DNA from: Epiperipatus broadwayi
Taxonomy: Eukaryota; Onychophora; Udeonychophora; Euonychophora; Peripatidae
DNA length: 64,000 nt
NCBI GenBank assembly: GCA_028023455.1
Contig: JAQFVV010012975.1
Location: 232,106-296,105, forward strand
Reading direction: 5' to 3'
Made by a program: the position numbers and the translations under genes. Below, one piece after another: positions 51,281 through 64,000 of the stretch (the first letter of the stretch is position 1; each line of letters opens with the position of its first letter). Under the pieces are notes generated by a model that searched no databases, was not told the origin of the DNA, and was given only the letters and a program-made list of their open reading frames with translations.

Positions 51281-51442
51281 GATGTCATCAGGATTGTTGC
51301 TCATAATGTTATAGATCTGGGAAATAAGCAAATAGGGCAGAATTCATGAGTGTTCCTGACCTGTGTATCTTGTGCATGATTGAATTCGAGGTACTTTTGC
51401 CTAGATGCTAGATGTTGTTATGTGAACATACAAATCCGACCA
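51281..51442. repeat. Interspersed repeat, copy A (partner at 63211)
   Basis: About 160 bp including ATGTTATAGATCTGG, AGGGCAGAATTCAT and TTTTGCCTAGA; the same order recurs at 63211-63373. It directly abuts the 0.7-kb repeat here but not in that repeat's other copy, so the two are separate units or this is a longer composite. Confidence 0.75.

Positions 51443-53027
<1,585 letters not shown>

Positions 53028-53084
<57 letters not shown>
53028..53084. repeat. (TA)n microsatellite
   Basis: About 57 bp of TA. Confidence 0.96.
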
Positions 53085-53088
<4 letters not shown>

Positions 53089-53159
53089 AAACAAGTCATA
53101 AATTTCGTAACTTATAAAATAAAGTTTTATTAGAGCTATTGGTAAGCTCCAGCAAGTGA

Positions 53160-53882
<723 letters not shown>

Positions 53883-53884
53883 TA

Positions 53885-54602
<718 letters not shown>

Positions 54603-54613
54603 AGAGGAATCTC

Positions 54614-54661
54614 AAATAAGCTCTTGATAAGCTTTCTGCAAAGCTTATTAAGAGCTTATTT
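54614..54661. repeat. Near-perfect short palindrome
   Basis: AAATAAGCTCTT...AAGCTT at the left is mirrored by AAGCTTAT..AAGAGCTTATTT. The sequence after it (GAGTTCTATGTATAACATTTG) matches the segment downstream of the hammerhead at 56370-56404, so this is probably a solitary piece of that repeat family. Confidence 0.75.
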
Positions 54662-54709
54662 GCGAGTTCTATGTATAACATTTGTAATACAAGCCTGTTA
54701 AATTAGTTG

Positions 54710-54713
<4 letters not shown>

Positions 54714-54790
<77 letters not shown>
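54714..54790. repeat. (TA)n microsatellite
   Basis: About 77 bp of TA. Confidence 0.97.
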
Positions 54791-54793
<3 letters not shown>

Positions 54794-55356
54794 TATAATG
54801 ATGTTATTATTACTATCCTTTTATGCTTATATAACATCTAATGAGTTACATAAAATTTCATTGTGAGTGTAGGTTCACAAATGTAAAATAGGTGCACACC
54901 ACTACGCAAATACAAGTAAATCTGTGAGGATCAATATTTGTCTTATTTGTGAAATGTAATGGATTACTTTCCAATTTGTATTATGCTTTTCAATTATTTT
55001 CAAAATATCTTACTATTTGATTACAAAGTGTTCTTTGTTTTTAGTTAATTAGTGTAAATTGTATTAATTATATAGTAGTGAAAATATAATTATTATTGTT
55101 ATAGGAGATATTTCATTTAAATTGACAGAAAAGTATACTTCTATACTATAAAATTTTCAGATGCATGTAAAATTAAACTTACAGTTGTAAAATGTCAATA
55201 ATTTACTGCATTAAAATAATATTTACAGAACTTTATATTGACTACTTAACTAGCTCATAAGTTTAACAAAAAAAAATCATATTATTCCTTCTAACTGCAT
55301 TTTAAACTATTCCTTTTAATTCAAATATAATTTTATCAAATTCAAAAGTTGTGCAA
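54791..55356. other. AT-rich non-coding sequence
   Basis: Nothing recognised. Confidence 0.45.
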
Positions 55357-55632
55357 GGATATTCATTAGATTAAAAATACTATGACTAGCGCAGCACTTT
55401 CTCTAATGTAAAACTATTGAGAAGAAATGTGAAACCTTCAGATATCTATATACCTAAAAATACAGCTATCTAATTCAAATAGCCATATGGGACTGAACTA
55501 AGTTCAGATACACCATATATTAATAGCTCTAGCAATATAAAATCATGAAAGCCTTAGTATCAAAAAATAAATTGATAACAAATCAAGTACAAATGTCACA
55601 TGACCTAATTTTAATAAAGCTCAAGTTTACAA

Positions 55633-55635
<3 letters not shown>

Positions 55636-55711
<76 letters not shown>
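55636..55711. repeat. (TA)n microsatellite inside monomer
   Basis: 76 bp of TA at a site where the sister monomer (about 56064-56072) has only a few repeats. Confidence 0.95.
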
Positions 55712-55714
<3 letters not shown>

Positions 55715-55742
55715 TGCAAAACAAACTCTTATCAGGCTTTGA

Positions 55743-55805
55743 GAATATCCTCAACTCCAGACCGGTTTCTGCATCTAGCATCATCAGTGAGGTGTTAGGA
55801 TATTC
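55743..55805 (-). ncRNA. Hammerhead ribozyme motif 5, complete type I
   Basis: On the minus strand, 5' to 3': stem I strand GAATATCCT, an internal loop, CTCA, core CTGATGA (plus 55781-55787), stem II TGC-TAGAT-GCA, GAA (55769-55767), stem III ACC/GGT (55766-55761), cleavage C (complement of 55760), then TGGAG and the closing strand AGGATATTC. The outer stem is 9 perfect pairs. All invariant positions of the hammerhead core are present, with the very short stem III typical of retrozyme and Penelope ribozymes. Self-cleavage is predicted from the motif, perhaps as a dimer. Confidence 0.85.
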
Positions 55806-56106
55806 ATTAGATTAAAAATATTAGGACTAGCCCAGCACTTTATCTAATGTATAATTATTGAGAAAAAAATCTGAAACCTTCAGACATCTATATATCTATC
55901 TTACTCAAATGACCACATGGGACTGAACTAAGTTCAGATACACCATATATTAATAGCTCTGGCAATATAAATCCCCAAAGCTTTAGTAGCAAAAAATATA
56001 TTGATAAAAAATCAAGTCAGATGTCACATGACCTAATTTTTAATAAAACTCATGTTTACAAATGTTATATATAGAGTTCCCAAAACAAACTCTTAACAAG
56101 CTTTGA

Positions 56107-56155
56107 GAATACCCTGAACCCCAGACCGATTTCTGCATCTAGCATCGTCAGTGAC
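56107..56155 (-). ncRNA. Hammerhead ribozyme motif 6, stem I truncated
   Basis: On the minus strand: CTGACGA (plus 56145-56151), stem II TGC-TAGAT-GCA, GAA, stem III ATC/GGT with a wobble, cleavage C (complement of 56124). The core is intact, but the 5' strand of stem I is lost at the head-to-head junction near 56153. Confidence 0.72.
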
Positions 56156-56293
56156 TTAGTTCAGTCCCATGTGGCTATTTGAGTTAGATAGCTGGATTTT
56201 TAGACATATAGATGTCTGAAAGTTTCAGATTTTCTTCTCAATAGTTATACATTAGATAAAGTGCTGGGCTAGTCCTAGTATTTTTAATCTAAT

Positions 56294-56356
56294 GAATATT
56301 CTAACATCTCACTAATAATGCTAAATGCAGAAACCGGTCTGGGGTTGACGGTATTC
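56294..56356 (+). ncRNA. Hammerhead ribozyme motif 7, core mutated
   Basis: Plus strand, same 63-nt length as motif 5: GAATATTCT, then CTAATAA where CTGATGA is required (two G-to-A changes, at the G5 and G8 positions), stem II TGC-TAAAT-GCA, GAAACCGGTC intact, closing strand ending GGTATTC. Expected to be inactive. Confidence 0.75.
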
Positions 56357-57525
56357 TCAAAGCTTGTTAAGAGTTTGTTTTGCAAACTCTATGTATAACA
56401 TTTGAAAACATGATCCTTATTAAAATTAGATCATGTGATATCTGACTTGATTTTTTATCAATCTATAACATTATTACTTGGCCCCTTTTTATTAGTACAT
56501 ATAAAAAAATATTGTTTCTATTATTAAACTTTTTTTTCCAACTCTTCACATAAAACCACCAACTTTTCTTTATTAATAATTTATCGTAATTAATAACAAT
56601 TATTGTTTTATTTTTGCAATCATGTTTTTTTTTTTTTTACCTTCTCACACAAAATGTTTTATTCTTCAGTAAATAAAATCATTTCTCCAATTTTTTGTAA
56701 GTTTATTTAAAGGGATTTTTCTAGCTTTGTCAGTTTTTTGTCTCATTTTTGAAAATGCATTTATTAAATATGAATATATCATTTTAAGCTATTTATATTA
56801 TTTTCATATTTCTTTACAAATTTAGTTAAGTGTAACGGTTAATGAAATACTTTTTTACATTGGGTATATCTCAACTGTAGTACAGATTTGTTTCATTTTT
56901 AATGTTTTATCTGCAATAAGTATAAACTATTTTAAAAGTACATCCTTTACTTTATTAACATCAGATGTTTATTTTATGTATAGCATCAAATAGTCTTTGC
57001 AATTTATTGTTAAATATATTACAAATATAATATTTCTCAAACCTTCAACATTTTCCTAATATGCACATATACTTTTAAGTCTTTTTAGCACATTCTGAAT
57101 AAAAATATAATGGAATTAAGATTTATTTTCAAATAATTTGATGTTTCCTAAAGGTATTATTTTTTACAGAATCATAAATTTATTATCATAATAATTATTT
57201 ACAAAATATATCAATTTCTTGATTTTTTTTTAAACAAAAAGTGGTATTGTATTCAATCTTATTTGTCAGAGAACTGTAATTGCAAATTATTTTTATACAT
57301 TAATAGTTTAATATTCATTGTTAATGATATACTTTTTTTAATGATATCTAATTTTCATTTTATAGTAAATATATACATTTTATAAGTCTTTATTACTCTC
57401 AGAAGAATTTCACTTTCATCAACATCATGCTGTTGTTTGCAGAATCGCTATTTATAAACTGTTTTAGCGTTGCTTCGATGACATTACTTAATTTATTTGC
57501 TGTATATATTTATTAATTCTGATGA

Positions 57526-57526
<1 letters not shown>

Positions 57527-57565
<39 letters not shown>
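57527..57565. repeat. (TA)n microsatellite
   Basis: About 39 bp of TA. Confidence 0.95.
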
Positions 57566-57569
<4 letters not shown>

Positions 57570-60500
57570 GAAGAAAATATGTTACACACATTTTTGCATC
57601 ACTGTCTGGTGATTCGAAACCTTAAATCGAAGGTTTTAAGCCAGGTATGTATTTGTAAATCACTAATGAGTGTAAGGACACACATACAAGTGTTTTAACC
57701 CCCCCCCTCTTTTTTCTTTTGGAAATGAAACATTTTATTTTAAGAATAGTTGTTAATTTTAATTCGGAATTATTTAAATTTCCATTCCCTTAAATAATCA
57801 TGTATGTGTGTTCGAGATTGCTAAAAATATTATTTATCATAATTAAATATTAAATATTTTGTATATTTATTTTATATTTTATAGTTTGTGTATTTTATTT
57901 TATATGAAGCAATAGCAAAGAAGGTTCTGAAGGGTAATTGAAATCACTCTGAAACTTATGAATAAAAAAATGTTCTTGATTTAATTTAAAAAGGGTAATT
58001 AATAAATTAAAATTCCTTAGCAAATATAATGTTAATGGAAATTACATCTTTTGAATCTATTTCCACTCATGAAATAGATTAAAACAATACTGTCCCAAAC
58101 TTGTTGCATTGTCATTGTGAATAAAGAATAAGCACATTTAGGCCACTTAATGGACATCTGGGCCTCATAAGCAGAAAGAGAATATTCAAAGTCTTGCTAG
58201 CATATAAATAGAGCCAAAATTTTAGGCTAGAAATCTCTTTTTGCACTATTTTAGTCAGTGTTGCAGAATGGATCCATGTCAGTCAAAATCTTGAAATATG
58301 AATTCTGAGTAGAGGGACTAATCTTGCTTCCCCATTCTTCTTCAAAATCATTTCCATATTGCTATGCTAATATGCCATCTTCACTTATAGACTACCTAAA
58401 TTAAATGCTGAATTAACTATATCAAGAAGACAGCCATTATTTTTCCAAACATTGCATTGCCAACCCTGTTTTCAACAATTTATAGTCTTACGCATATCGA
58501 TCCATACAGACATCAAGTAATGGAAGGTAAATCCTATTCATGCTGCTAATATGAACTCTTTTAAAACTTTCATTTTTAAAATCTAAATTATTTGTAATAT
58601 AATTCTCTCCACTAGTAATAACATTTTATTAAAGTAATGACTTTCTCTTTCTTTTGTAAAATCTAATGCATAAATCTATAACTTTATTTTTTATGCATTT
58701 CTTTAATGGATTTTACAATTTAAATATGGCGAACTTTTAATTTCAATATTATAAATTTTTGTATGATTTAATTTAACATGCTAATAATTCAATCTAGCGA
58801 ACCGATCATAGAATTTTTTATTAGATATCCTTACTATTATGGGATGTTAAATAATTAAATGTAAGCTTTCTTACCTAACTAAAAGTTCTTTGATTGAATG
58901 AGATTTTAAGTTGTTCTATTTTTCTTAGTGGCAGGTTTTCAGCTGCTACTTTTAAGATATCAATTTATTGCCATGTACACACTATCGATTTTAGTTTTAT
59001 ACTATATTTTAAAGTAAACTTAATGACCTTACCTTTTCTGTTTTTTTATTTTTTATTATATGATCAATCATTTGCCCACCATGCCATATAGTGTGATAAT
59101 TGTTTTATGGAATTAATTATTTGTTAAGCATACTAATATTTGTTTAATGAAGGGAACAATATTTCCACTTTGTTGTTTTGACATCCTAACTAATAGTAAA
59201 AGGTCATTTGTGTACCTTTTGAGAGAGATCAAATTATGTCATGCCATTACTGTACCAGTTGGAAAAACACCACCACCTAAACGCAAGTCGGATCCAAACT
59301 CAGCTGGTTCAAACTAAATTCAAACCCAACTCACTAGTCAGATTAGTAGAAATCTAAATTGACGGCATAGTGCTATGTGCCAAGAAACTAGATCAATGGT
59401 TGGTGAGGATTAGAGACCACTGAACTAACACTAACAACGGATAATTAATTAACTTAAAATATTTTTAAGTCGAATCATATGTATATGTTCGGGTTGCCAA
59501 CACAGACAGCGGGTATTAACATTAAATAATTATAAAAGATTAAAAACTAAGAAACCAAGTGTGTCTAGAAAATATTTAATAATAATAGTTTGTTTTGTTT
59601 GAATTTTAAAAAATGATTATATTGATTAATTCTAGCCTTTAAAAGAATTTATAATAATAATAAGAGTGGCGGTCCTTATTATATGCCAATAAATATTATG
59701 CAATATTTGAAAGTCTATCTGTCTATGCCCCCAACAAGAAAATAAAGGCAGATAAAGGTATTCATTAGTAAAGGAAATTATAACTCTAATTTTATTATGA
59801 CAAAATGTGAGATTTATTTTCACATTCTGAAATCCCTTCATGAAGAGCAAGATACGTATTTTAGGGCATAACTTTAATCTTTATTGGAAAACTAATTTAA
59901 TTAAATATATCTGATAATTTGTTCGACATTAATTGAAATCACTTCATCACAAATTATGAGCATCAGAGCGGGCTTCACTGGAACAGAGAGGTAACGGTGC
60001 TGATGAATTATGAGCTATAAAGTGAAATTGAAATACAATAGCTAGTTGATGATCGAAGTCATATGGCAGCTTGCATCTAACAAGTCTTATGCCCTTTGAC
60101 TAATATGAACAGGAGAGGAAGGGCTTTCTTCCTCGATAATTTAAAATAACAGAAATATTATTACCGACCAGCCTAACAGAGTGGAAGATTGCCCTACATC
60201 AGCAACGTTCGAAGATGATGACTTGATAGTCATCATTTGAATACTAAAACCCATATAGAATGCTCTATGTAATAACTTGATCAATTAATTAAAGTCAAAT
60301 GAGCTTTTAACGAAAACTATTTTAAAGTATTGTAATCATATTAATTATGCCCCAATCATCGTGTCCTTCCTGAATCTTAATAGCGAGTAACAGAAATTTG
60401 AATTAGAATCTATTTGATTCCGTTATCAGCCCTTTTGCAATAAAAACATTTTAAGATTATATTTGAATAAATAAATATTAGTGGAATGAGAAAATAGCAG

Positions 60501-60737
60501 TGGCATAGATTAGAAACGGAGCTAATAATTTATTATTAGCCAATTATAAAAATAACACACATTTAATAATTTCTTTCGACTCGATGATTGATAGAACTGA
60601 ATAAATCTAGTTCTAATGGGCAAGAATTGTTATCAGATTTAATATTATATTTTCTACATAAGGCAAATAGAACAAAGGAGTTTATCGAGTCGAAAGATTA
60701 TTGGCATATAATTAAAATAACAACATTAATAAATTAC

Positions 60738-60740
<3 letters not shown>

Positions 60741-60768
<28 letters not shown>
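60741..60768. repeat. (TA)n microsatellite
   Basis: About 28 bp of TA. Confidence 0.95.
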
Positions 60769-61367
60769 ATAAATGAACCGCCAAATAAGAAAAGAGAAAG
60801 TTTAAAGACTAGAGGTTGAGAGAACTACGATATAAATTTACAGTAGCATGAATAAAAGAATTTATAAAGATTGTTACATTAAGCTCTAAAAGGGAGTGAA
60901 AAGTAAAGTTCGAAACTGGCCAGAAAGTTTAGTGTTCATTATGGAAACATATTACCCATTTCTTCCATGGATGGTTCTTAGTTTACACGTCCAGGTTGGT
61001 AAAAATGTAGGCATGCATTTAGTCAATTATTTGAACAGCATTTTATTGGCTTTTTATAATTTTATCAGCGTGATTGGCCCGGAAAAGATTCAGCAGCTCC
61101 ATTGAAGATTTTCAGGAGACTTCAGGAACTGATAGCCAGATTCCTGACTTTTAGCCCCTTACCATGATCAAAACATTATTTAAGATGCACAGAGTTTAAT
61201 GTACTTCACTACAACAAAGATGGCTTTTTCTTCTCCAAACTTTTCAAAGCTATATATACTGTCCTCTGATGCCTTCAAGCTAGCGCTTCTTTCATTATCA
61301 ATGTTTTTAGATTTACTGGTTGTTTTTTGATACATTCCTTCAATAAGGCTTTCAAACTCATTAACTT

Positions 61368-61397
61368 GAATTCATTTTCTAATTAGAAAATGAATTC
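61368..61397. repeat. Perfect 30-bp palindrome
   Basis: GAATTCATTTTCTAA is followed directly by its reverse complement. Related TTAGAAAAT/TTTTCTAATTA pieces recur to about 61453, so it is part of a small cluster of the same motif. Confidence 0.9.
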
Positions 61398-61453
61398 TTA
61401 AAATCAGAAAATGACTTTAATTAGAAAATTATTATCTTTTTTCTAATTAATAA

Positions 61454-63210
61454 AACTTTAACTGTTGTTTTTGGAAAGCAAAATCTGAAAGCTTATCAAA
61501 AGAATGTAGCTTTTAATCATTAAAAGTTGAACAAATTATTTAAAAGTAAAAAAAAATAGTCCCGATGCAATTAAACTTTTGAACAATTATATATATTTAA
61601 ATATTTACAAATATATATGCACAATCCATGCAGTTGTAATATATATAAATTCATGAATAATTTTCATGAATTTATTAATAGAATTGATCAATTTAAATCT
61701 GAAAGAATTAATTTTAATACACATTTATAAAATAATTTTTTTTATGGAAATTAGTGTGGATTGAACATATAAAGCCCCATTGCATCGGAAATTTAAGGTT
61801 AGTACTAGGGTTTGAAGTGGGCTTATGGATAGATGTCATGAAGCTAGGATCAAATTCAGTTCCGGCTGCTTCATTATGCTAGATTCTATTAAATTACAAG
61901 GAATTTACTTCACCTATCAGCATCATTAAAAACCTATTTTTTTTATTAGCTTTGCTTGAATTAGATAATGTTACAAAAATTTCTTACATCTTGCTTTGTC
62001 AAACTTAAAACCCAGAGTTCCAGCATTATTTTCTTATGGCATATCCCTGAAAGGAGTTTGGAAGAACTGACTCCATGATACTGTCAGGGGGTAGATAGGC
62101 TCTGCATGGGCTACCACCAGAAAATTGGAACCATGGATATTCCTATGCAACCACCTTTTTCAAATGCTGACCTGTCATGTGTACAGGCACATTTTGTATA
62201 TTTACATAATTGATGAAGCATCTATCCTAAAATGGACTCAACCTATTCTAGCATTATCAATTATTCAGCACTGAAATTCTTGCTAAATATTTTTATTTTT
62301 GCCCATTTTAAGTCCATAAGATGTAATGCCATGATTTTTAAAATCCATTATATTTTCATTTATATTATAGTTTAGGAATGTCATTCTAAAGCTTAATTAA
62401 GCTACCCACCCTCTCATTGAAACAATTATTGAGTGTGATAACATGCAATATTAAATAAATCCTATCAAGTCAAAATGGATTAGGATAAAATACAAATAAG
62501 TTTTCTGTTTAAACATTTTGAGGTCTAATGACAGTTTAATTAAATCAGGTAAACTATAAAATACTTTTGTGTGTGCTTCAAATGAACCATAGTAAATGAA
62601 ATTGATATAACTTTTTTAAGGCCAATTAGTTTTCATAAAATAATTATAGCATTTAAATTATAAATTGGTAAAATCAGTATCTACTGTTAGCATATTAAGC
62701 TGCATTGTTTTGACTATCTGTACATTTTTTTAAATCATTATATTCAAATGGGGGTTTGTATATTATTTAATCATTAACTTATGTGGTATTATTATGTAAT
62801 TTTTTAAATAAGAAAATCAGCACTCATAATCAGGTGAAACCCAAAATTCTGTTAGTTTATGTGTAAATAGAATCACGACTGTGTATTAAATTATATAACT
62901 ATTTATTTATTCATTTTCTCCTAATTAATATTAATAAAATATTAACCATATAATTATTATTTAATTCTTATTGCCTCTTTATTTATGCATACAGATCATT
63001 AATTAGATTGCATCATATATAACTCATTTCCATTGACCTTATGCCAAATTCTGAGATTTATTAATGAATTTTGGTGAAAAGTGTAAATTATAATCTGAAG
63101 CTGTTTCATCCTGTTGGGGGAGGGGTTGAAGCTTAGCAGTATCATATTTTCCTATAGATCTCTTGTTTCTCTGCTGTGGCTCTGCGACAGAAATAAATAA
63201 GATTCCATCT
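61454..63210. other. AT-rich non-coding sequence
   Basis: No gene is supported. The segment at 61990-62200 is less AT-rich and unassigned. Minus-strand frames at 63039-63336 have no known domain and overlap the interspersed repeat. Confidence 0.45.
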
Positions 63211-63373
63211 GTTACCATCAGAAATGTTGCTTGTAATGTTATAGATCTGGAAATGGGCAATAGGGCAGAATTCATTATTGTTCCTGACATATGTATCTTG
63301 CACATGATTGGACTCGAGGTATTTTTGCCTAGACACTAACTTTTGTTAGATGAACATACAATTATGACTGGTA
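63211..63373. repeat. Interspersed repeat, copy B (partner at 51281)
   Basis: Same motif order as 51281-51442: ATGTTATAGATCTGG, AGGGCAGAATTCAT, TTTTGCCTAGA, GAACATACA. More diverged at the edges. Confidence 0.75.
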
Positions 63374-63463
63374 CAATAAAAAAATTAAATTATCATTAAC
63401 ACTGAAATAATAATACAAATATCTAAACCATTACCTTCAATTACAAATATCAAGTAATAACAT

Positions 63464-63527
63464 GTATGCTAAATGATCTTAAATATTGAATTACAAACTT
63501 TTCAATATTTAAGATCATTTAGCGTAC
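63464..63527. repeat. Hairpin with 27-bp stem
   Basis: 63464-63490 (starting GTATGCTAAATG) is inverted at 63501-63527 with one T/C difference, around a 10-nt loop. A second smaller hairpin (AACTTCAAA/TTTTGAAGTT) follows at 63528-63556. The size would suit a small-RNA precursor or a tiny MITE; no other evidence. Confidence 0.85.
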
Positions 63528-63617
63528 AACTTCAAAGTGGTAGCATTTTGAAGTTCACTATTATTGGAGTTTAGACATTAAACAGAGTGTGTTTCTATAT
63601 TCATAATTGTATGTAAT

Positions 63618-63620
<3 letters not shown>

Positions 63621-63716
<96 letters not shown>

Positions 63717-63717
63717 A
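63621..63717. repeat. (TA)n microsatellites with poly-A
   Basis: TA at 63621-63684, TTTTT, TA again to about 63701, then a 17-base A run. Confidence 0.93.
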
Positions 63718-64000
63718 TAAAGACTATAAATAATAAATAATATAATATTTAACGAGGACTGGTTTTATCAGAAAGAAAAAAATACACAGTAAAATGGCGA
63801 TAATCTCCTTTGGTTAGTTTGTTATATATTAATATTTTGATATATATATATATATATATAATGAATTAAAATTTAAAAATAAATTTAAGAAATAATCTGA
63901 TAAAAAAAAAACATGTTAACAAATAAATTAGAATCCCCCCCCCATATTATTTTGCTGTAAACAAAAGCCCACATTAAACTAGTACAAACATGTGTTTTCT
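63718..64000. other. AT-rich non-coding sequence
   Basis: Short TA array at about 63840-63860 and a C run near 63934-63943; nothing else recognised. Confidence 0.5.

Larger units (their letters stand above)
55357..56470 (-). mobile_element. Hammerhead-bounded tandem repeat (retrozyme-like), subfamily 2
   Basis: Two direct copies of a unit lie on the minus strand (motifs such as ACTAG(C)GCAGCAC at 55384 and ACTAGCCCAGCAC at 55826), followed at about 56153 by an inverted copy on the plus strand. Hammerhead cleavage positions at 56124 and 55760 (plus coordinates) set a 364-nt monomer. The last copy on the minus strand ends at AATATCCT, i.e. within stem I of the next ribozyme position (about 55357). 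One monomer carries a 76-bp TA array where the other has only TATATATAG. No ORF. The layout (non-coding, tandem, ribozyme-bounded) matches animal retrozymes or Penelope LTR-like repeats. Confidence 0.78.
56471..61367. other. AT-rich non-coding sequence
   Basis: No gene is supported. TA arrays lie at 57527-57565 and 60741-60768. Slightly less AT-rich patches at 58140-58530, 59250-59440 and 59960-60230 are unassigned and may be decayed repeats; the frames at 58894, 59632, 60588 and 60896 show no known domain. Confidence 0.45.

Noticed and set aside
57515-57590. CTGATGAG followed by a TA hairpin and GAAAA as a hammerhead
   Set aside because: The TA array gives an arbitrary stem, and the downstream sequence does not supply CGAAA with stem III and a cleavage triplet.
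57701-57710. C run (and the similar one near 63934) as a functional G-quadruplex site
   Set aside because: A single homopolymer run without further G tracts cannot form a standard quadruplex.

Overview
This is a very AT-rich, gene-poor eukaryotic window, almost certainly from an animal. It has long (TA)n and (AAT)n arrays, an RTE-type LINE, a Penelope-like reverse-transcriptase remnant, Ty3/Gypsy remnants, pogo/Tigger-like MITEs and many fold-back repeats. The only convincing host coding sequence is a single exon (29576-29709, minus strand) encoding the first half of a fibronectin type III domain. The texture would fit a mollusc, perhaps a cephalopod, but that is inference; nothing here fixes the species. 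The window probably lies in introns of, or next to, a large minus-strand gene for a surface protein.

Layout. 0.7-1.5 kb: fold-back element with an 11-bp target duplication. 5.4-8.8 kb: RTE-type LINE with a frameshift and two stops. 8.8-9.4 kb: TA and AAT arrays. 10.2-13.7 kb: a non-coding LTR retrotransposon, minus strand, with near-identical 1.38-kb LTRs around 745 bp. 14.0-14.3 kb: small fold-back with a hammerhead-like motif. 18.9-19.6 kb: decayed Lys/Glu-rich coding-like stretch. 19.8-21.5 kb: large imperfect palindrome centred on a TA array. 22.5-24.8 kb: less AT-rich, CpG-containing sequence, possibly promoter or LTR. 25.2-26.8 kb: broken Gypsy pol. 29.4-29.7 kb: hairpin and the FN3 exon. 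32.1-32.8 kb: broken Penelope-like RT with a possible GIY-YIG remnant. 37.3-38.6 kb and 55.4-56.5 kb: repeats carrying hammerhead ribozymes. 43.8-44.7, 48.4-49.5 and 53.3-53.9 kb: TA-flanked MITEs. 46.7-47.4 and 51.4-52.3 kb: two copies of a 0.7-kb repeat that differ greatly in their terminal TA array.

The most interesting signal is a set of seven type I hammerhead ribozyme motifs in two subfamilies that share a backbone. In the 55-56 kb cluster two same-strand ribozymes lie 364 nt apart, cleavage site to cleavage site, so they bound a monomer as in retrozymes or Penelope-like LTRs. One copy (55743-55805, minus) has every core nucleotide and a long stem I. Others carry core substitutions or broken stems, and several are arranged head to head. 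The Penelope-like RT remnant at 32 kb is a possible but unproven relative of the machinery that spread them.
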